Source: Janibacter endophyticus | Lineage (GTDB): Bacteria > Actinomycetota > Actinomycetes > Actinomycetales > Dermatophilaceae | NCBI RefSeq assembly: GCF_016888335.1 | Contig: NZ_JAFEJG010000004.1 | Coordinates: 2,232,001 to 2,296,000, forward strand | Length of the DNA stretch: 64,000 nt | Direction: 5' to 3' | Shown here: in pieces, positions 48,020-60,796 of the stretch | Layout of the letters: the number at the start of each line of letters is the position of its first letter | Position numbering within the stretch: the first letter of the stretch is position 1 | Notes under the pieces: model-generated | Seen by the model: the letters and a program-made list of their open reading frames with translations, nothing else | Database searches by the model: none | Told to the model about the DNA's origin: nothing | Translations under genes and position numbers: made by a program

Positions 48020-48410
48020 GACGCCCACCCGCCGCCCGACCCGGCAGCGCACCGCGATCACCGAGCAGCTCGGCGCGACGACGGAGTTCCGCTCCGCGCA
48101 GGAGATCCACACCCAGCTGCGTGACGCCGGCCAGCGCATCGGGCTCGCGACGGTCTACCGCACCCTGACGACGATGGCCGCAGACGGCGAGGTCGACGTG
48201 CTGCGGACCGACGAGGGCGAATCCGTCTACCGGATGTGCAGCACCGGCCACCACCACCACATCGTCTGCCGCGAGTGCGGCGCGACGGTCGAGGTCGAGG
48301 GCCCTGCGGTGGAGCGCTGGGCCGAGCAGGTGAGCGCCGAGCACGGCTTCACCGAGGTCGAGCACACCCTGGAGATCTTCGGCCGCTGCGGCCGCTGCTC
48401 GAGGGCGTGA
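48012..48410 (+). CDS. zur: Fur-family zinc uptake regulator
   Basis: 132 residues. Winged-helix DNA-binding half with RRPTRQRTAITEQL and IGLATVYRTLTTM; metal half with YRMCSTGHHHHIVCRECG and a closing CGRCSRA, giving two CxxC pairs of the structural zinc site. The HHHH sequence and operon position with znuABC mark it as Zur. It should repress its own operon through the two boxes in front of znuA. GTG start overlaps the znuB stop. A CCCC-TTC-GGGG stem follows its stop at 48418-48428. Confidence 0.96.
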   Translation: MAETPTRRPTRQRTAITEQLGATTEFRSAQEIHTQLRDAGQRIGLATVYRTLTTMAADGEVDVLRTDEGESVYRMCSTGHHHHIVCRECGATVEVEGPAVERWAEQVSAEHGFTEVEHTLEIFGRCGRCSRA

Positions 48411-48414
48411 GCGC

Positions 48415-49200
48415 TCACCCCTTCGGGGCGTCGACCGCTCCCCCGTACCGGCGCTCGCGCCGCGCGTAGGTCTCGATGGCCTCCCACAGGTGCCGCCGGT
48501 CGTAGTCCGGCCACAGCGTGTCCTGGAAGACCATCTCGGCGTAGGCGCTCTGCCACAGCAGGAAGTTGCTCGTGCGCTGCTCCCCGGAGCTGCGCAGGAA
48601 GAGGTCGACGTCCGGCATGTCCGGCTCGGCGAGGTAGCGCGCGATCGTCCGCTCGTCGATGCCGCTGCCCTTGAGGCGCCCCTTGCGCACCTCCTCGGCG
48701 ATGCGCTGCACCGCGTCGGCGATCTCGGCGCGGCCGCCGTAGTTGACGCAGAAGTACAGCGTCATCGCGTCGTTGTGCCGGGTCATCTCCTGCGCGATCT
48801 CGAGCTCCTTGATGACCGAGCTCCACAGCCGCGGTCGGCGCCCGACCCAGCGCATCCGCACGCCCCACGAGTGCAGCTGGTCGCGGCGGCGCCGGATGAC
48901 ATCGCGGTTGAAGCCCATGAGGAAGCGCACCTCCTCGGGCGAGCGGCGCCAGTTCTCGGTGGAGAAGGCGTAGGTCGACAGGTGCTGGACGCCGATCTCG
49001 AGCGCCCCGGCGACGACGTCGAGCAGCGCACCCTCCCCCGCCTCGTGCCCCTTCGTCCGGGGCAGCCCGCGCTCGTTGGCCCACCGGCCGTTGCCGTCCA
49101 TGACGATCGCGACGTGGCCGGGGACGAGGTCGGCGGGCACGGGTGGGGGGGTGGCCCCGCTCGGGTGGGCGAAGGGGGTGAGGTAGCGCTGGGTGGTCAT
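48415..49200 (-). CDS. uppS: isoprenyl transferase (undecaprenyl/decaprenyl diphosphate synthase)
   Basis: Cis-prenyltransferase making the polyprenyl diphosphate carrier for cell-wall synthesis. 261 residues. [20 protein letters not shown] is the conserved region I with the catalytic Asp; [28 protein letters not shown] and [19 protein letters not shown] are regions III-V. ATG overlaps the recO stop (ATGA). Convergent with zur with a 4-base gap. Confidence 0.96.
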   Translation of the reverse strand: MTTQRYLTPFAHPSGATPPPVPADLVPGHVAIVMDGNGRWANERGLPRTKGHEAGEGALLDVVAGALEIGVQHLSTYAFSTENWRRSPEEVRFLMGFNRDVIRRRRDQLHSWGVRMRWVGRRPRLWSSVIKELEIAQEMTRHNDAMTLYFCVNYGGRAEIADAVQRIAEEVRKGRLKGSGIDERTIARYLAEPDMPDVDLFLRSSGEQRTSNFLLWQSAYAEMVFQDTLWPDYDRRHLWEAIETYARRERRYGGAVDAPKG

Positions 49201-49958
49201 CGTGTCCTTGCGGGTCCGGTTGCGGGCGTCGGGGTGCGGTCGACGAGGCTCAGCGACCGGATGCCGCGCTCGAGGTGCCACTGGAGGAAGGCGGCGGTCA
49301 GCCCGCTGGACTCGCGGCGAGCTGCCGGCTCGGAGCGGTCGGCCTCGGCCCAGTCGCCGCTGAGCAGCGCGGCCATGAGGGTGAGGGTCGCCGGCGCCGG
49401 GGCGGTCGCACCCGGGGTGCGGCACTGGGCGCAGACCGTGCCGCCGGCGGCGACCTGGAAGGCGCGGTGCGGCCCGTCCGCGCCGCAGCGGGCGCAGTCG
49501 TGCAGGCTCGGCGCCCAGCCGGCCACGGCGAGCGCGCGCAGGAGGTAGGCATCCAGGACGAGCGAGGCGTCGTGCTCGCCGCCGGCGAGGGTGCGCAGCG
49601 CCCCGCAGAGCAGGTGGTACTGCTGCACCGAGACCTCCTGCTCCTCGGTGAGCCGGTCGGCGGTCTCGAGGATCGCCGCGGCCGCGGTCCACTCGGAGTA
49701 GCGGCTCGCGAGGTCGTGCCCCCACGCGTCGAGCCCGACGGCCTGGGTCACGGTGTCGAGGTTGCGTCCCTCGTAGCACTGGAGGTCGACGTGCATGCCG
49801 GGCTCCAGACGGGCGCCGAAACGAGACTTGGTGCGGCGCACCCCCTTCGCCACCGTGCGGATCTTGCCCCGGCCCCGGGTGAGCACCGTGATGATCCGGT
49901 CCGCCTCCCCGAGCTTGTGCGTGCGGAGCACGACACCGGTGTCTCGGTAGAGGGGCAT
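49197..49958 (-). CDS. recO: DNA repair protein RecO
   Basis: Loads RecA with RecR in gap repair. 253 residues. N-terminal OB-fold opening [27 protein letters not shown] is diagnostic; the zinc finger is CARCG and CAQCR around residues 155-180. GACAAT lies 6 bases before the ATG, a near match to the leaderless pattern. Overlaps uppS downstream by four bases, a conserved actinobacterial pair. Confidence 0.95.
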   Translation of the reverse strand: MPLYRDTGVVLRTHKLGEADRIITVLTRGRGKIRTVAKGVRRTKSRFGARLEPGMHVDLQCYEGRNLDTVTQAVGLDAWGHDLASRYSEWTAAAAILETADRLTEEQEVSVQQYHLLCGALRTLAGGEHDASLVLDAYLLRALAVAGWAPSLHDCARCGADGPHRAFQVAAGGTVCAQCRTPGATAPAPATLTLMAALLSGDWAEADRSEPAARRESSGLTAAFLQWHLERGIRSLSLVDRTPTPATGPARTR

Positions 49959-50132
49959 GGGGCCATTGTCCTACGCGTGGACGGCGGACCGGCGCAGCAC
50001 CATCTCGGCGAGCCACGGGAGGCCAGCCAGAGCGCCGAGTCGCCGGACGTCGCGCGGGGAGAGTGGTTGTCGGGCGCGCCGTGATCCTCTGGTTCACCGA
50101 CGGGGAGGCGCGGGTCGCGGGAGACTGGGGCG

Positions 50133-51158
50133 ATGGGGACCATCGAGCCGTCCAGCCACCTCGCGCGGGACATCGCCGGCGATCTCGTCGATGCCGGCCT
50201 CCTGCGTGAGGACGACCGCGCCGCCGCGACGCAGGTCGTTGCGGCGCGCGTACCGCACGACGCCCGGCGCACCGACCGCCCAGCCACCTCACGCCTGGCA
50301 GCCGAGGTCGCGGGGTACCTCGGCGGGATCCTCGTCGTCGCGGCCGCGGCGGTCTTCATCGCCTCGCAGTGGTCCCGGATGGGACCGGGGGCACGCGTCG
50401 CCGCTCTGCTCGTCAGCGCCCTCGTCCTCGCGGGCGCGGCCCTCGCCGTCCGTCGGACCGCACCCGCCGAGCACGAGGCCACCCCGCTGGCCCGGCAGGC
50501 CCGCCTGCTCCTGGCCGGGACGCTCGGGGTCGGCGCCGCGGCGGTGGCCGCCGGCGCGGTCGGCACCTGGGGCATGCAGGTCGCCGAGCTCGAGGAGCCC
50601 CGGCCGCAGCAGCTCGGCTTCGGGGTCGCGTGCCTGCTGATGATCCTCGTCTACGCCCTCACCCGGACGGCGGTGGCCCACCTCGGCATCGCGATCACCG
50701 CGCCGCTGACCCTCATCACGCTCGTGCTGACGCAGGACCCGCCGCGCCGCGCTGCCCTCGTCGTCGCCGTGATGGTCCTCGCGCTGGGTGGCGTGTGGCT
50801 CGTGCTCACCGAGCGGGGGGTGCTCCGCGAGCGGACGCTCGGCCAGGTCGTCGGTGGCGTCCTGAGCGTCATCGGGGCGCAGACGACGATCGCGGACGAC
50901 CGGTCGTGGATCGCCTACGTCCTGCTCGCCGTCGTCGGCGCAGCCGCCTTCGTCCTCTACTCACGCACCCTCGACTGGCCCTACCTCGGGACGGGGGTCG
51001 TCGCGCTGACCCTGGCCGCCACGGAGGCCGCGGTCGACCTCTCCGACGGCGCCCTCGGCGCGGCCGGGGCGCTGCTCGTCGCGGGTGCGGTCCTGCTCGG
51101 CGCCAGCGTGCTCGGCCTGCGCCTACGCACCCGGGACGGCGCCGACCCGGCACGCTGA
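50133..51158 (+). CDS. DUF2157-type integral membrane protein
   Basis: 341 residues with about nine hydrophobic helices from residue 60 onward, preceded by a soluble helical region ([26 protein letters not shown]) that matches the DUF2157 start. Function unknown; no transport or enzyme motif seen. GAGACT precedes the ATG by 6 bases, a weak leaderless match. Monocistronic between recO (divergent) and alkB. Confidence 0.82.
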   Translation: MGTIEPSSHLARDIAGDLVDAGLLREDDRAAATQVVAARVPHDARRTDRPATSRLAAEVAGYLGGILVVAAAAVFIASQWSRMGPGARVAALLVSALVLAGAALAVRRTAPAEHEATPLARQARLLLAGTLGVGAAAVAAGAVGTWGMQVAELEEPRPQQLGFGVACLLMILVYALTRTAVAHLGIAITAPLTLITLVLTQDPPRRAALVVAVMVLALGGVWLVLTERGVLRERTLGQVVGGVLSVIGAQTTIADDRSWIAYVLLAVVGAAAFVLYSRTLDWPYLGTGVVALTLAATEAAVDLSDGALGAAGALLVAGAVLLGASVLGLRLRTRDGADPAR

Positions 51159-51171
51159 CCCGACCAGCCTC

Positions 51172-51187
51172 TCGAACATCTGTTCGA
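51172..51187 (+). promoter_or_regulatory. SOS (LexA) box upstream of alkB
   Basis: TCGAAC-ATCT-GTTCGA, a perfect match to the actinobacterial SOS-box consensus (TCGAAC N4 GTTCGA). It covers the expected -35 region of the alkB promoter, so LexA would block polymerase until DNA damage. Confidence 0.9.
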
Positions 51188-51195
51188 TCTCTTGC

Positions 51196-51201
51196 TAGGC
51201 T
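51196..51201 (+). promoter_or_regulatory. -10 element TAGGCT for leaderless alkB mRNA
   Basis: TAGGCT, six bases, then ATG at 51208; the SOS box ends 8 bases upstream. Confidence 0.6.
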
Positions 51202-51207
51202 CGACGC

Positions 51208-51831
51208 ATGCTCGCACTCCAGGGCTCCCTCTTCGACGCCGGTGAGGACTCCAGCTTCGGCAGCCTCTCCGGCCTGCACCGGATCGAGCTGTCGCACGGC
51301 GCCTGGGTCGACCTGCTCCCAGGCTGGCTGGGTGGCGCCGACGAGGTCTTCGACGCGCTCGTCCGGCACGTCCCCTGGCGCGCTGAGCGCCGCCAGATGT
51401 ACGAGCGGGTCGTCGACGTGCCGCGCCTCACCGCCTTCTACGACGAGGGGGCGCCGCTCCCCCACCCGGCGCTCGCCGAGGCCCGCGACCGGCTCTCCGC
51501 CCACTACGCGCGCGAGCTCGGCGAGCCCTTCGCCACGGCCGGCCTGTGCCTCTACCGCGACGGGCGGGACTCCGTCGCGTGGCACGGCGACCGCATCGGG
51601 CGCAGCCGCGAGAGCGACACGATGATCGCGATCGTCTCGCTCGGCTCGGCCCGGCAGCTCGCGCTGCGCCCCCGCGACGGCGGCGAGAGCCGCCGCTACT
51701 CGCTCGGCCACGGCGACCTCGTCGTCATGGGCGGCAGCTGCCAGCGCACGTGGGACCACGCGATCCCGAAGACGAAGGCCGCGGTCGGACCGCGCATCTC
51801 TGCGCAGTTCCGGGTCCGCGGCGTCCGCTGA
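51208..51831 (+). CDS. alkB: 2OG-Fe(II) DNA dealkylase (AlkB family)
   Basis: Oxidatively removes alkyl groups from damaged nucleobases. 207 residues. Iron triad His-x-Asp in VAWHGDRIG and His in TWDHAIPK, and the 2OG-binding arginine in GPRISAQFR. It lies under an SOS box, fitting DNA-damage induction. Leaderless-type -10. Convergent with leuA. Confidence 0.94.
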   Translation: MLALQGSLFDAGEDSSFGSLSGLHRIELSHGAWVDLLPGWLGGADEVFDALVRHVPWRAERRQMYERVVDVPRLTAFYDEGAPLPHPALAEARDRLSAHYARELGEPFATAGLCLYRDGRDSVAWHGDRIGRSRESDTMIAIVSLGSARQLALRPRDGGESRRYSLGHGDLVVMGGSCQRTWDHAIPKTKAAVGPRISAQFRVRGVR

Positions 51832-51842
51832 GGCAGCTCGGG

Positions 51843-53645
<1,803 letters not shown>

Positions 53646-53679
53646 TCATCGCGTGGGGGCCGGCCGGGCATCACGCACT

Positions 53680-53715
53680 CCGCGACGAGGGGGGCCGATC
53701 TAGGCCTCGTCGCGG
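53680..53715 (-). promoter_or_regulatory. leucine attenuator hairpin
   Basis: CCGCGACGAGG and its exact complement, 11 base pairs with a 14-base loop. The upstream arm overlaps the last sense codons and stop of the leader peptide, so a ribosome stalled at the leucine codons or finishing the peptide would change whether it forms. Confidence 0.65.
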
Positions 53716-53741
53716 CGGCGAAGGAGGAGAACCACGCGCAT
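53700..53741 (-). CDS. leuL: leucine leader peptide
   Basis: 13-residue open frame MRVVLLLRRRDEA upstream of leuA, with three consecutive leucine codons (CTC CTC CTT) preceded by two valines. A TACACT hexamer lies 7 bases before its ATG, so the leader is at the very 5' end of the leaderless transcript. Its end overlaps an 11-base-pair hairpin. Leucine leader peptides before leuA are known in other actinobacteria. Too short for standard gene finders. Confidence 0.8.
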   Translation of the reverse strand: MRVVLLLRRRDEA

Positions 53742-53748
53742 GCTGGCG

Positions 53749-53754
53749 AGTGTA
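53749..53754 (-). promoter_or_regulatory. -10 element TACACT for leaderless leuL-leuA mRNA
   Basis: TACACT, seven bases, then ATG of the leader peptide at 53741. Confidence 0.65.
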
Positions 53755-53759
53755 GACGG

Positions 53760-53793
53760 CGGAGGGGGACCGGCGTCGGCCGGTCCCCCTCCG
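53760..53793 (-). terminator. terminator after asd
   Basis: CGGAGGGGGACCGG, six-base loop, complement: 14 base pairs, 23 bases downstream of the asd stop and just before the leu promoter. Confidence 0.75.
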
Positions 53794-53815
53794 TGGACGT
53801 TCATCGTGCAGGTCC

Positions 53816-55051
<1,236 letters not shown>

Positions 55052-56857
55052 TCAGGACTCGACAGCGTGGCCGGCGCCCTCCCCCGGTGCCGCTCGGTCC
55101 ACCGACAGCGCGAAGTCGTCACCATGCTCGGTGACCCCCTCGACGACGGCCTGCTCGACCGCCGCGCGGGCGTACTGGCCACGCACCACCATCGGGTCGG
55201 AGCGCAGGTCCTTGAGCAGCGACGCAGCCATGCCGACCATGATGACGACGAAGGGCAACGAGGCGATGATCGTCACCTGCTGCAGGCCGGAGAGCGCGTC
55301 GGAGCCGCCGATGATCAGCATGATCGCCGCGACGGCACCGGTCGCGACACCCCAGAAGAGCACCGTCGGTCGGGTCGGCTCGAGCGTGCCGTTCTCGCTG
55401 AGCGTCCCCATGACGATGGAGGCCGCGTCGGCGCCGGAGACGAAGAAGATCGCGACGAGCACCATGACGAGCACCGAGGTGACCGTCGCCCAGGGCATCG
55501 TGCCCAGGAGAGCGAAGAGAGTGCCCTCGGCCGACTCCGCGGCCGCCAGCTCGGCCCCCTTCGCCTCGGCGTCGATCGCAGCGCCGCCGAAGATCGAGAA
55601 CCAGACGAGGCTCACGACACTCGGGACGAGCAGCACGCCGGTGACGAACTCCCGGATGGTGCGGCCACGGGAGATGCGGGCGATGAACATGCCGACGAAG
55701 GGCGTCCAGCTGACCCACCAGGCCCAGTAGAAGATCGTCCAGCCGGACAGCCAGGCCTCGACGCCCTCCTCTCCCTGGGCGTTGGTGCGGGCGGAGTACT
55801 CCATGACGTGCTGGAAGTAGGTGCCCAGCGTCGTCGGCAGCAGGTTGAGGATGAAGATCGTCGGGCCGACGACGAAGACGAAGAGGGCGAGGGCCAGGGC
55901 CAGCACCATGTTGGTGTTGGACAGCCACTGGATGCCCTTCGCGACACCGGACACGGCCGAGATGATGAAGCAGATCGTCAGGACGACGATGATCCCCACG
56001 AGCAGGACGTTGCTCGGGCCGCTGGCCCAGCCGACGATCTGCGCCCCCGACGCGATCTGCAGGGCCCCGAGCCCCAGCGAGGTGGCCGACCCGAAGAGGG
56101 TCGCGAAGATCGCGAAGACGTCGATGACCTTGCCCGTGGCGCCGTGCACGCGGCGACGACCGATGAGCGGCTCGAAGACGCCGCTGATGGTCAGGGGGCG
56201 CCCCTTGCGGAAGACCCCGTAGCCGATCGCGAGACCGGCGACGGCGTAGATCGCCCACGGGTGCAGCGACCAGTGGAACAACGTGGTCGCCATCGCGGTG
56301 CGGGTCGAGGCCTCGTGGCCCGGCTCACCGGTGCCCGGCGGGGGCGTCACGTAGTGCGCCAGCGGCTCGGCCGCGCCGTAGAACATCAGACCGATGCCCA
56401 TGCCGGCGGAGAACATCATCGCGATCCACGAGACGGTGCGGAACTCCGGGCCCTCGTCGTCGCGGCCGAGCGGGACGGAGCCGTACTTGCCGGCAGCGAG
56501 CCAGATGACGAAGAAGACGAAACCGGTGGCGGTGAGGCTGAAGAGCCAGCCGGCGTTCGTCACGACCCAGTCGAGACCGCCCGCCGAGGCGTTCGCGAGC
56601 GTCGCGGTGCTCACCCCGCCCCAGACGACGAAGGCGATCGCCAGCGCGGCGGTGACGCCGAAGACGATCTTGTCGAGACGACCGGGTTGGTCGTGCTGCG
56701 GGACGACCAGCGGCTCGAGTGCCGGGTGGCGGACGCTCGGCGCAGGGTCGTTGTCGAGCATCCCCGCGTCGCCGGTGAGACGGGCAGCACCTGCGGGCCC
56801 GGTGCTCCCGACCCGGCTGCGCGGTGTCTCCGGCCGCTGCTTCTTGTGATTGGTCAC
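55052..56857 (-). CDS. BCCT family betaine/choline/carnitine transporter
   Basis: Sodium- or proton-coupled uptake of trimethylammonium solutes for osmoprotection. About 601 residues with 12 membrane helices. The family signature is WAWWVSWTPFVGMFIARISR near residue 370; TVSWIAMMFSAGMGIGLMFYG and LHPWAIYAVAGLAIGY are further marks. A charged tail of 40 residues follows the last helix, as in osmosensing members. The GTG at 56857 is my choice; an ATG 32 codons later is possible and would still retain all helices. Confidence 0.9.
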   Translation of the reverse strand: MTNHKKQRPETPRSRVGSTGPAGAARLTGDAGMLDNDPAPSVRHPALEPLVVPQHDQPGRLDKIVFGVTAALAIAFVVWGGVSTATLANASAGGLDWVVTNAGWLFSLTATGFVFFVIWLAAGKYGSVPLGRDDEGPEFRTVSWIAMMFSAGMGIGLMFYGAAEPLAHYVTPPPGTGEPGHEASTRTAMATTLFHWSLHPWAIYAVAGLAIGYGVFRKGRPLTISGVFEPLIGRRRVHGATGKVIDVFAIFATLFGSATSLGLGALQIASGAQIVGWASGPSNVLLVGIIVVLTICFIISAVSGVAKGIQWLSNTNMVLALALALFVFVVGPTIFILNLLPTTLGTYFQHVMEYSARTNAQGEEGVEAWLSGWTIFYWAWWVSWTPFVGMFIARISRGRTIREFVTGVLLVPSVVSLVWFSIFGGAAIDAEAKGAELAAAESAEGTLFALLGTMPWATVTSVLVMVLVAIFFVSGADAASIVMGTLSENGTLEPTRPTVLFWGVATGAVAAIMLIIGGSDALSGLQQVTIIASLPFVVIMVGMAASLLKDLRSDPMVVRGQYARAAVEQAVVEGVTEHGDDFALSVDRAAPGEGAGHAVES

Positions 56858-56993
56858 GTCTGTGTAGGCGACCGACGGCCGCCGTCCCCTTCCGTTGCGT
56901 ATGTGGCGTCTGCGCCACCCCTGGGGGTGGGCCGCCGTCAAGGATGACCCGCGGTGCGGGGAGGGGCAAATCAGGAGTGACCAGGCGGAGGGA

Positions 56994-57920
56994 TCAGAAG
57001 CCGAGCCGCTGCAGCTGCTTGGGGTCGCGCTGCCAGTCCTTGGCGACCTTGACGTGGAGGTCGAGGTAGACCTTGTGGCCGAGCACGCGCTCGATGCCCT
57101 GGCGGGCGTTGGTCCCGACCTCGCGCAGCCGTGACCCGCCGCGTCCGATGATGATCGCCTTCTGGCTCTCGCGCTCGACGAAGACGTTGACGCGCACGTC
57201 GGTCATCGGGTCGCCCTCGGGCCGGTCCTCCCGCGGGACCATCTCCTCGACGACCACGGCGAGGCTGTGCGGCAGCTCGTCGCGCACGCCCTCGAGCGCG
57301 GCCTCACGGACGAGCTCGGCGATCATCGTCTCGGCCGGCTCGTCGGTGAGCACGTCCTCGGGGTAGAGCGGGGCCGGGGCCGGCGGCAGGTAGTCGCTGA
57401 GCAGTGCGAGCACGTCGTCGACCTGGTCGCCGCGCACGGCGGAGCAGGGGACGATCGCGGCCCAGTCGCCGAGCTGGTCGATGGCGATGAGGTGCTCGGC
57501 GAGGCGCTCTCGGTCGACCCGGTCGGTCTTCGTGGCGATGGCCACGACCGGGACCCGCCTGGCCCGCTGGAGCTCGGAGAGCTCTGCGGCGATGAAGTTG
57601 TCACCGGGCCCGATCTTCTGGTCCGCGGGCAGGCAGAAGCCGATGACGTCGACCTCGAGGAGGGTCTCGCGGACGAGGTCGTTGAGCCGCTCACCGAGGA
57701 GCGTCCGCGGCTTGTGGAGGCCTGGTGTGTCGACGAGGATCAGCTGCCGCCCCGGCCGGGAGACGATGCCTCGGATCGTGTGCCGGGTGGTCTGCGGCTT
57801 GCTCGAGGTGATCGCCACCTTGTCGCCGACGAGGGCGTTGGTCAGCGTCGACTTGCCGGCGTTGGGTCGACCGACGAGGCAGGCGAAGCCCGCGCGGTAT
57901 TCGTCGTGGTCCTCGCTCAC
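56994..57920 (-). CDS. era: GTPase Era
   Basis: Ribosome-assembly GTPase acting on 16S rRNA 3' end. 308 residues. G1 [12 protein letters not shown] (residues 17-28), G2/G3 with [19 protein letters not shown]4 ATKTD, and a C-terminal KH domain with [20 protein letters not shown] start overlaps the upstream CBS protein stop (GTGA). Last gene of the long ybeY-phoH series. Confidence 0.97.
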   Translation of the reverse strand: MSEDHDEYRAGFACLVGRPNAGKSTLTNALVGDKVAITSSKPQTTRHTIRGIVSRPGRQLILVDTPGLHKPRTLLGERLNDLVRETLLEVDVIGFCLPADQKIGPGDNFIAAELSELQRARRVPVVAIATKTDRVDRERLAEHLIAIDQLGDWAAIVPCSAVRGDQVDDVLALLSDYLPPAPAPLYPEDVLTDEPAETMIAELVREAALEGVRDELPHSLAVVVEEMVPREDRPEGDPMTDVRVNVFVERESQKAIIIGRGGSRLREVGTNARQGIERVLGHKVYLDLHVKVAKDWQRDPKQLQRLGF

Positions 57921-59203
57921 GAGGCCTCCTCCTCCACATGGTCGGCGGCCTGCTCGCTCCGCTCGACGATGACGCTCGCGACACGGTGGCGCCGCCCGGA
58001 CATCTTCTCAGCCGTGAGGACGAGGCCGGCCACCTCCGCCCGCGAGCCGAGGATCGGCACCTTGCCGACGACCTTGCCGATGAGCCCGCCGACGGTGTCG
58101 ACCTCGTCCTCCTCGAGGGTGACGTCGAAGAGCTCGGCGAGGTCGTCGACGTGCATCGAGGCGGGCACCCGGACCGTGCCGTCGTCGAGGACCTCGACGC
58201 CAGGGGTCTCGCGGTCGTACTCGTCGTCGATCTCGCCGACGATCTCCTCGAGGATGTCCTCGATCGTGACGAGCCCGGCCGTGCCGCCGTACTCGTCGAC
58301 GACGATCGCCGCGTGCGTGCTGTCGCGCTGCATCTCACGGAGCAGGTCGTCGATCGGCTTGCTCTCTGGGACGAAGGGGGCGGGTCGCATGAAGGCGGAG
58401 ACCTTGGTGGCGCCGGCCTCGGGGCTGGCGGTCGTGCGGCGGATGACGTCCTTGAGGTAGAGCAGCCCGACGATGTCGTCGGTGCTCTCCCCGACGACGG
58501 GCACGCGGGAGAAGCCGGAGCGGATGAAGAGGTTGACCGCCTTGCGCGCGGGCTTGTCGGCCTCGATGGTGATCATGTCGATGCGCGGCACCATGACCTC
58601 TCGCGCGAGGGTGTCTCCGAGGTCGAAGACCGAGTGGAGCATCTCGCGCTCCTCGGCCTCGATGAGCGCGGACTCCCCGGCGAGGTCGACGAGGTCGCGC
58701 AGCTCGGCCTCGGAGCGGAAGGGGCCGTCGCGGTAGCCCTTGCCCGGGGTGACGGCGTTGCCCAGGCCGACGAGCAGGCGGGCCACGGGACCGAGCACGC
58801 CACGGAGCGCGACGACGACCGGTGCCGCCGCGAGGGCGATCGCCGTCGAGTGCTGGCGACCGAGCGTGCGCGGCGAGACCCCGACGAGGGCGAAGGAGAC
58901 AACGACCATGATCGCGATCGCGACGACGATCGGCTCGATCGTGCCCTCGATCGCCTCGGTGACGCCGACAGCGACGACGACGGCGGCCGTCGCCTCGGCG
59001 ATGGCCCGCACGAAGGCGAGGACGGCGACGTAGCCGGAGGAGTCGGCGAGGATCGCGCGAAGGGGGGCCGCCCCCCTTCGTCCTTGCTCCTCGGCCGCCT
59101 CCGCGGCGACCCGGGAGGTCGTCGAGATCGCCGACTCGACGAGCACGAGGACGAACGCGAGGACCGTCGCGACGAGCGCGACGACGACGAGCGGGAGGCT
59201 CAC
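57917..59203 (-). CDS. hemolysin/CorC-type CNNM and CBS-pair membrane protein
   Basis: 428 residues. N-terminal CNNM (DUF21) part with four hydrophobic helices to about residue 150, then paired CBS domains ([59 protein letters not shown]) and a C-terminal CorC/HlyC domain. Relatives transport or regulate magnesium/cobalt. GTG start overlaps ybeY stop; stop overlaps era start. The name hemolysin is historic and not supported functionally. Confidence 0.92.
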   Translation of the reverse strand: MSLPLVVVALVATVLAFVLVLVESAISTTSRVAAEAAEEQGRRGAAPLRAILADSSGYVAVLAFVRAIAEATAAVVVAVGVTEAIEGTIEPIVVAIAIMVVVSFALVGVSPRTLGRQHSTAIALAAAPVVVALRGVLGPVARLLVGLGNAVTPGKGYRDGPFRSEAELRDLVDLAGESALIEAEEREMLHSVFDLGDTLAREVMVPRIDMITIEADKPARKAVNLFIRSGFSRVPVVGESTDDIVGLLYLKDVIRRTTASPEAGATKVSAFMRPAPFVPESKPIDDLLREMQRDSTHAAIVVDEYGGTAGLVTIEDILEEIVGEIDDEYDRETPGVEVLDDGTVRVPASMHVDDLAELFDVTLEEDEVDTVGGLIGKVVGKVPILGSRAEVAGLVLTAEKMSGRRHRVASVIVERSEQAADHVEEEAS

Positions 59204-59682
59204 GACCGGCCGGCCGGCGGGTTCGCCGTGCGTCCCCGCCCGGCGAGGAAGGTGAGGAGGAGTCGGCGCTGGAGGTCGAACATCTCGCGCTCCTCCTTGA
59301 CCTCGGCGTGGTCGTAGCCGAGGAGGTGCAGGATCCCATGGGTGGTGAGGAGCAGCAGCTCCTCGGCGGGGGCGTGCCCGGCAGCGGCGGCCTGCTGCTC
59401 GGCGACGCTCGGGCACAGCACGATGTCGCCGAGGATGCCCTCGGCGGGCTCGCCCGGGCGGCCGGGGCGCAGCTCGTCCATGGGGAAGGACATGACGTCG
59501 GTCGGGCCGGGGAGGTCCATCCACTGCTCGTGCAGCTGAGCCATCGTCGGCTCGTCGATGAGGCGCACGTAGAGGTCGGCGCCCGGGTGGACGTGCATCT
59601 GCTCGAGGACGTAGGTGCAGATCTCGCGGATCTCGTCGAGGTCGACCTCGTGGTCGGTCTCGTTGCCGAGCTCGACGCTCAT
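59200..59682 (-). CDS. ybeY: rRNA maturation endoribonuclease YbeY
   Basis: 160 residues. Zinc motif HGILHLLGYDH, three histidines and conserved surrounding sequence; acts in 16S rRNA 3' end maturation and ribosome quality control. ATG overlaps the phoH stop (ATGA), and its stop overlaps the CorC start. PhoH-YbeY-CorC-Era is a widely conserved order. Confidence 0.96.
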   Translation of the reverse strand: MSVELGNETDHEVDLDEIREICTYVLEQMHVHPGADLYVRLIDEPTMAQLHEQWMDLPGPTDVMSFPMDELRPGRPGEPAEGILGDIVLCPSVAEQQAAAAGHAPAEELLLLTTHGILHLLGYDHAEVKEEREMFDLQRRLLLTFLAGRGRTANPPAGRS

Positions 59683-60740
59683 CGTTGCTCCCCCCTCGGA
59701 CCACGGCGCGCGTCGTAGCGGCCGTACGCGTCGACGATCTGGCCGACGAGGCGGTGCCGGACGACGTCCTCGCTCGTCAGCTCGGCGAAGTGGATGTCCT
59801 CGATGCCGTCGAGCACGCGCCGGACGACCTTGAGGCCCGACTCGATGCCGCCGGGGAGGTCGACCTGCGAGGTGTCGCCGGTGACGACCATCTTGGAGCC
59901 GAAGCCGAGGCGGGTGAGGAACATCTTCATCTGCTCGGGCGAGGTGTTCTGCGCCTCGTCGAGGATGACGAAGGCGGAGTTCAGCGTGCGGCCACGCATG
60001 AAGGCCAGCGGCGCGACCTCGATCGTGCCGGCCGCCATGAGCCGCGGGATCGACTCGGCGTCGATCATGTCGTGCAGGGCGTCGTAGAGGGGGCGCAGGT
60101 ACGGGTCGATCTTGTCGTTGAGCGAGCCGGGCAGGAAGCCGAGCCGCTCCCCCGCCTCGACGGCCGGGCGGGTGAGGATGATCCGGTCGACCTGCTTGGC
60201 CTGCAGGGCCGCGACGGCCTTGGCCATCGCGAGGTAGGTCTTGCCGGTGCCGGCGGGACCGAGGCCGAAGACGACGGTGTTGGCGTCGATCGCGTCGACA
60301 TACTCCTTCTGACCGAGCGTCTTGGGCCGGACGGTGCGGCCCCGGTTGCTCACGATGTTGGCGGTGAGCACGTCGGCGGGCCGCTGCTGGCTGCTGCCGC
60401 GGAGCATGCCGATGGAGCGCTCGACGGCGTCCCGGTTGAGCGGCTGGCCGGCGCGGACGATCTCGATGAGCTCGCCGAGGAGCCGGTCGATGATGTCGAC
60501 GTCACGCGCGGGCCCGGAGAGGCGGAACTCGTTGCCCCGCACGAGGATCTCGGTGCGGGGGAACTGCCGCTCCATGGTGCGGAGCAGCTCGTCGCGCGGG
60601 CCGAGGAGGGCCACCGGCGTCACCGAGTCCGGCAGGACGATCGTCTCGTCGACGGTCGTGTCGCCGTCGGGGGCGGAGGTGGGTGCCTCGTCGGGCAGGC
60701 CGTCGAGTGCGGAGAGGTCGGGTCGCGAAGGATCAGGCAT
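59679..60740 (-). CDS. phoH: PhoH-like ATPase
   Basis: 353 residues. Walker A GPAGTGKTYLAM near residue 162 and Walker B with ILDEAQNTSPEQMKMFLTR; the N-terminus carries a KH-like RNA-binding strand region. ATPase of the PhoH/PhoL group, associated in other bacteria with RNA processing, though the physiological role is debated. TAGACT stands 9 bases upstream of the ATG, giving a 2-3-base leader. Coupled to ybeY. Confidence 0.95.
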   Translation of the reverse strand: MPDPSRPDLSALDGLPDEAPTSAPDGDTTVDETIVLPDSVTPVALLGPRDELLRTMERQFPRTEILVRGNEFRLSGPARDVDIIDRLLGELIEIVRAGQPLNRDAVERSIGMLRGSSQQRPADVLTANIVSNRGRTVRPKTLGQKEYVDAIDANTVVFGLGPAGTGKTYLAMAKAVAALQAKQVDRIILTRPAVEAGERLGFLPGSLNDKIDPYLRPLYDALHDMIDAESIPRLMAAGTIEVAPLAFMRGRTLNSAFVILDEAQNTSPEQMKMFLTRLGFGSKMVVTGDTSQVDLPGGIESGLKVVRRVLDGIEDIHFAELTSEDVVRHRLVGQIVDAYGRYDARRGPRGEQR

Positions 60741-60749
60741 CGTGGCTCG

Positions 60750-60755
60750 AGTCTA
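60750..60755 (-). promoter_or_regulatory. -10 element TAGACT for phoH operon
   Basis: TAGACT, nine bases, then ATG at 60740. Leader of about two bases, nearly leaderless. Confidence 0.5.
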
Positions 60756-60796
60756 CGGGCGGGGGGCCTGCCGGCACGATCCGCCGGCGCCCCCGG

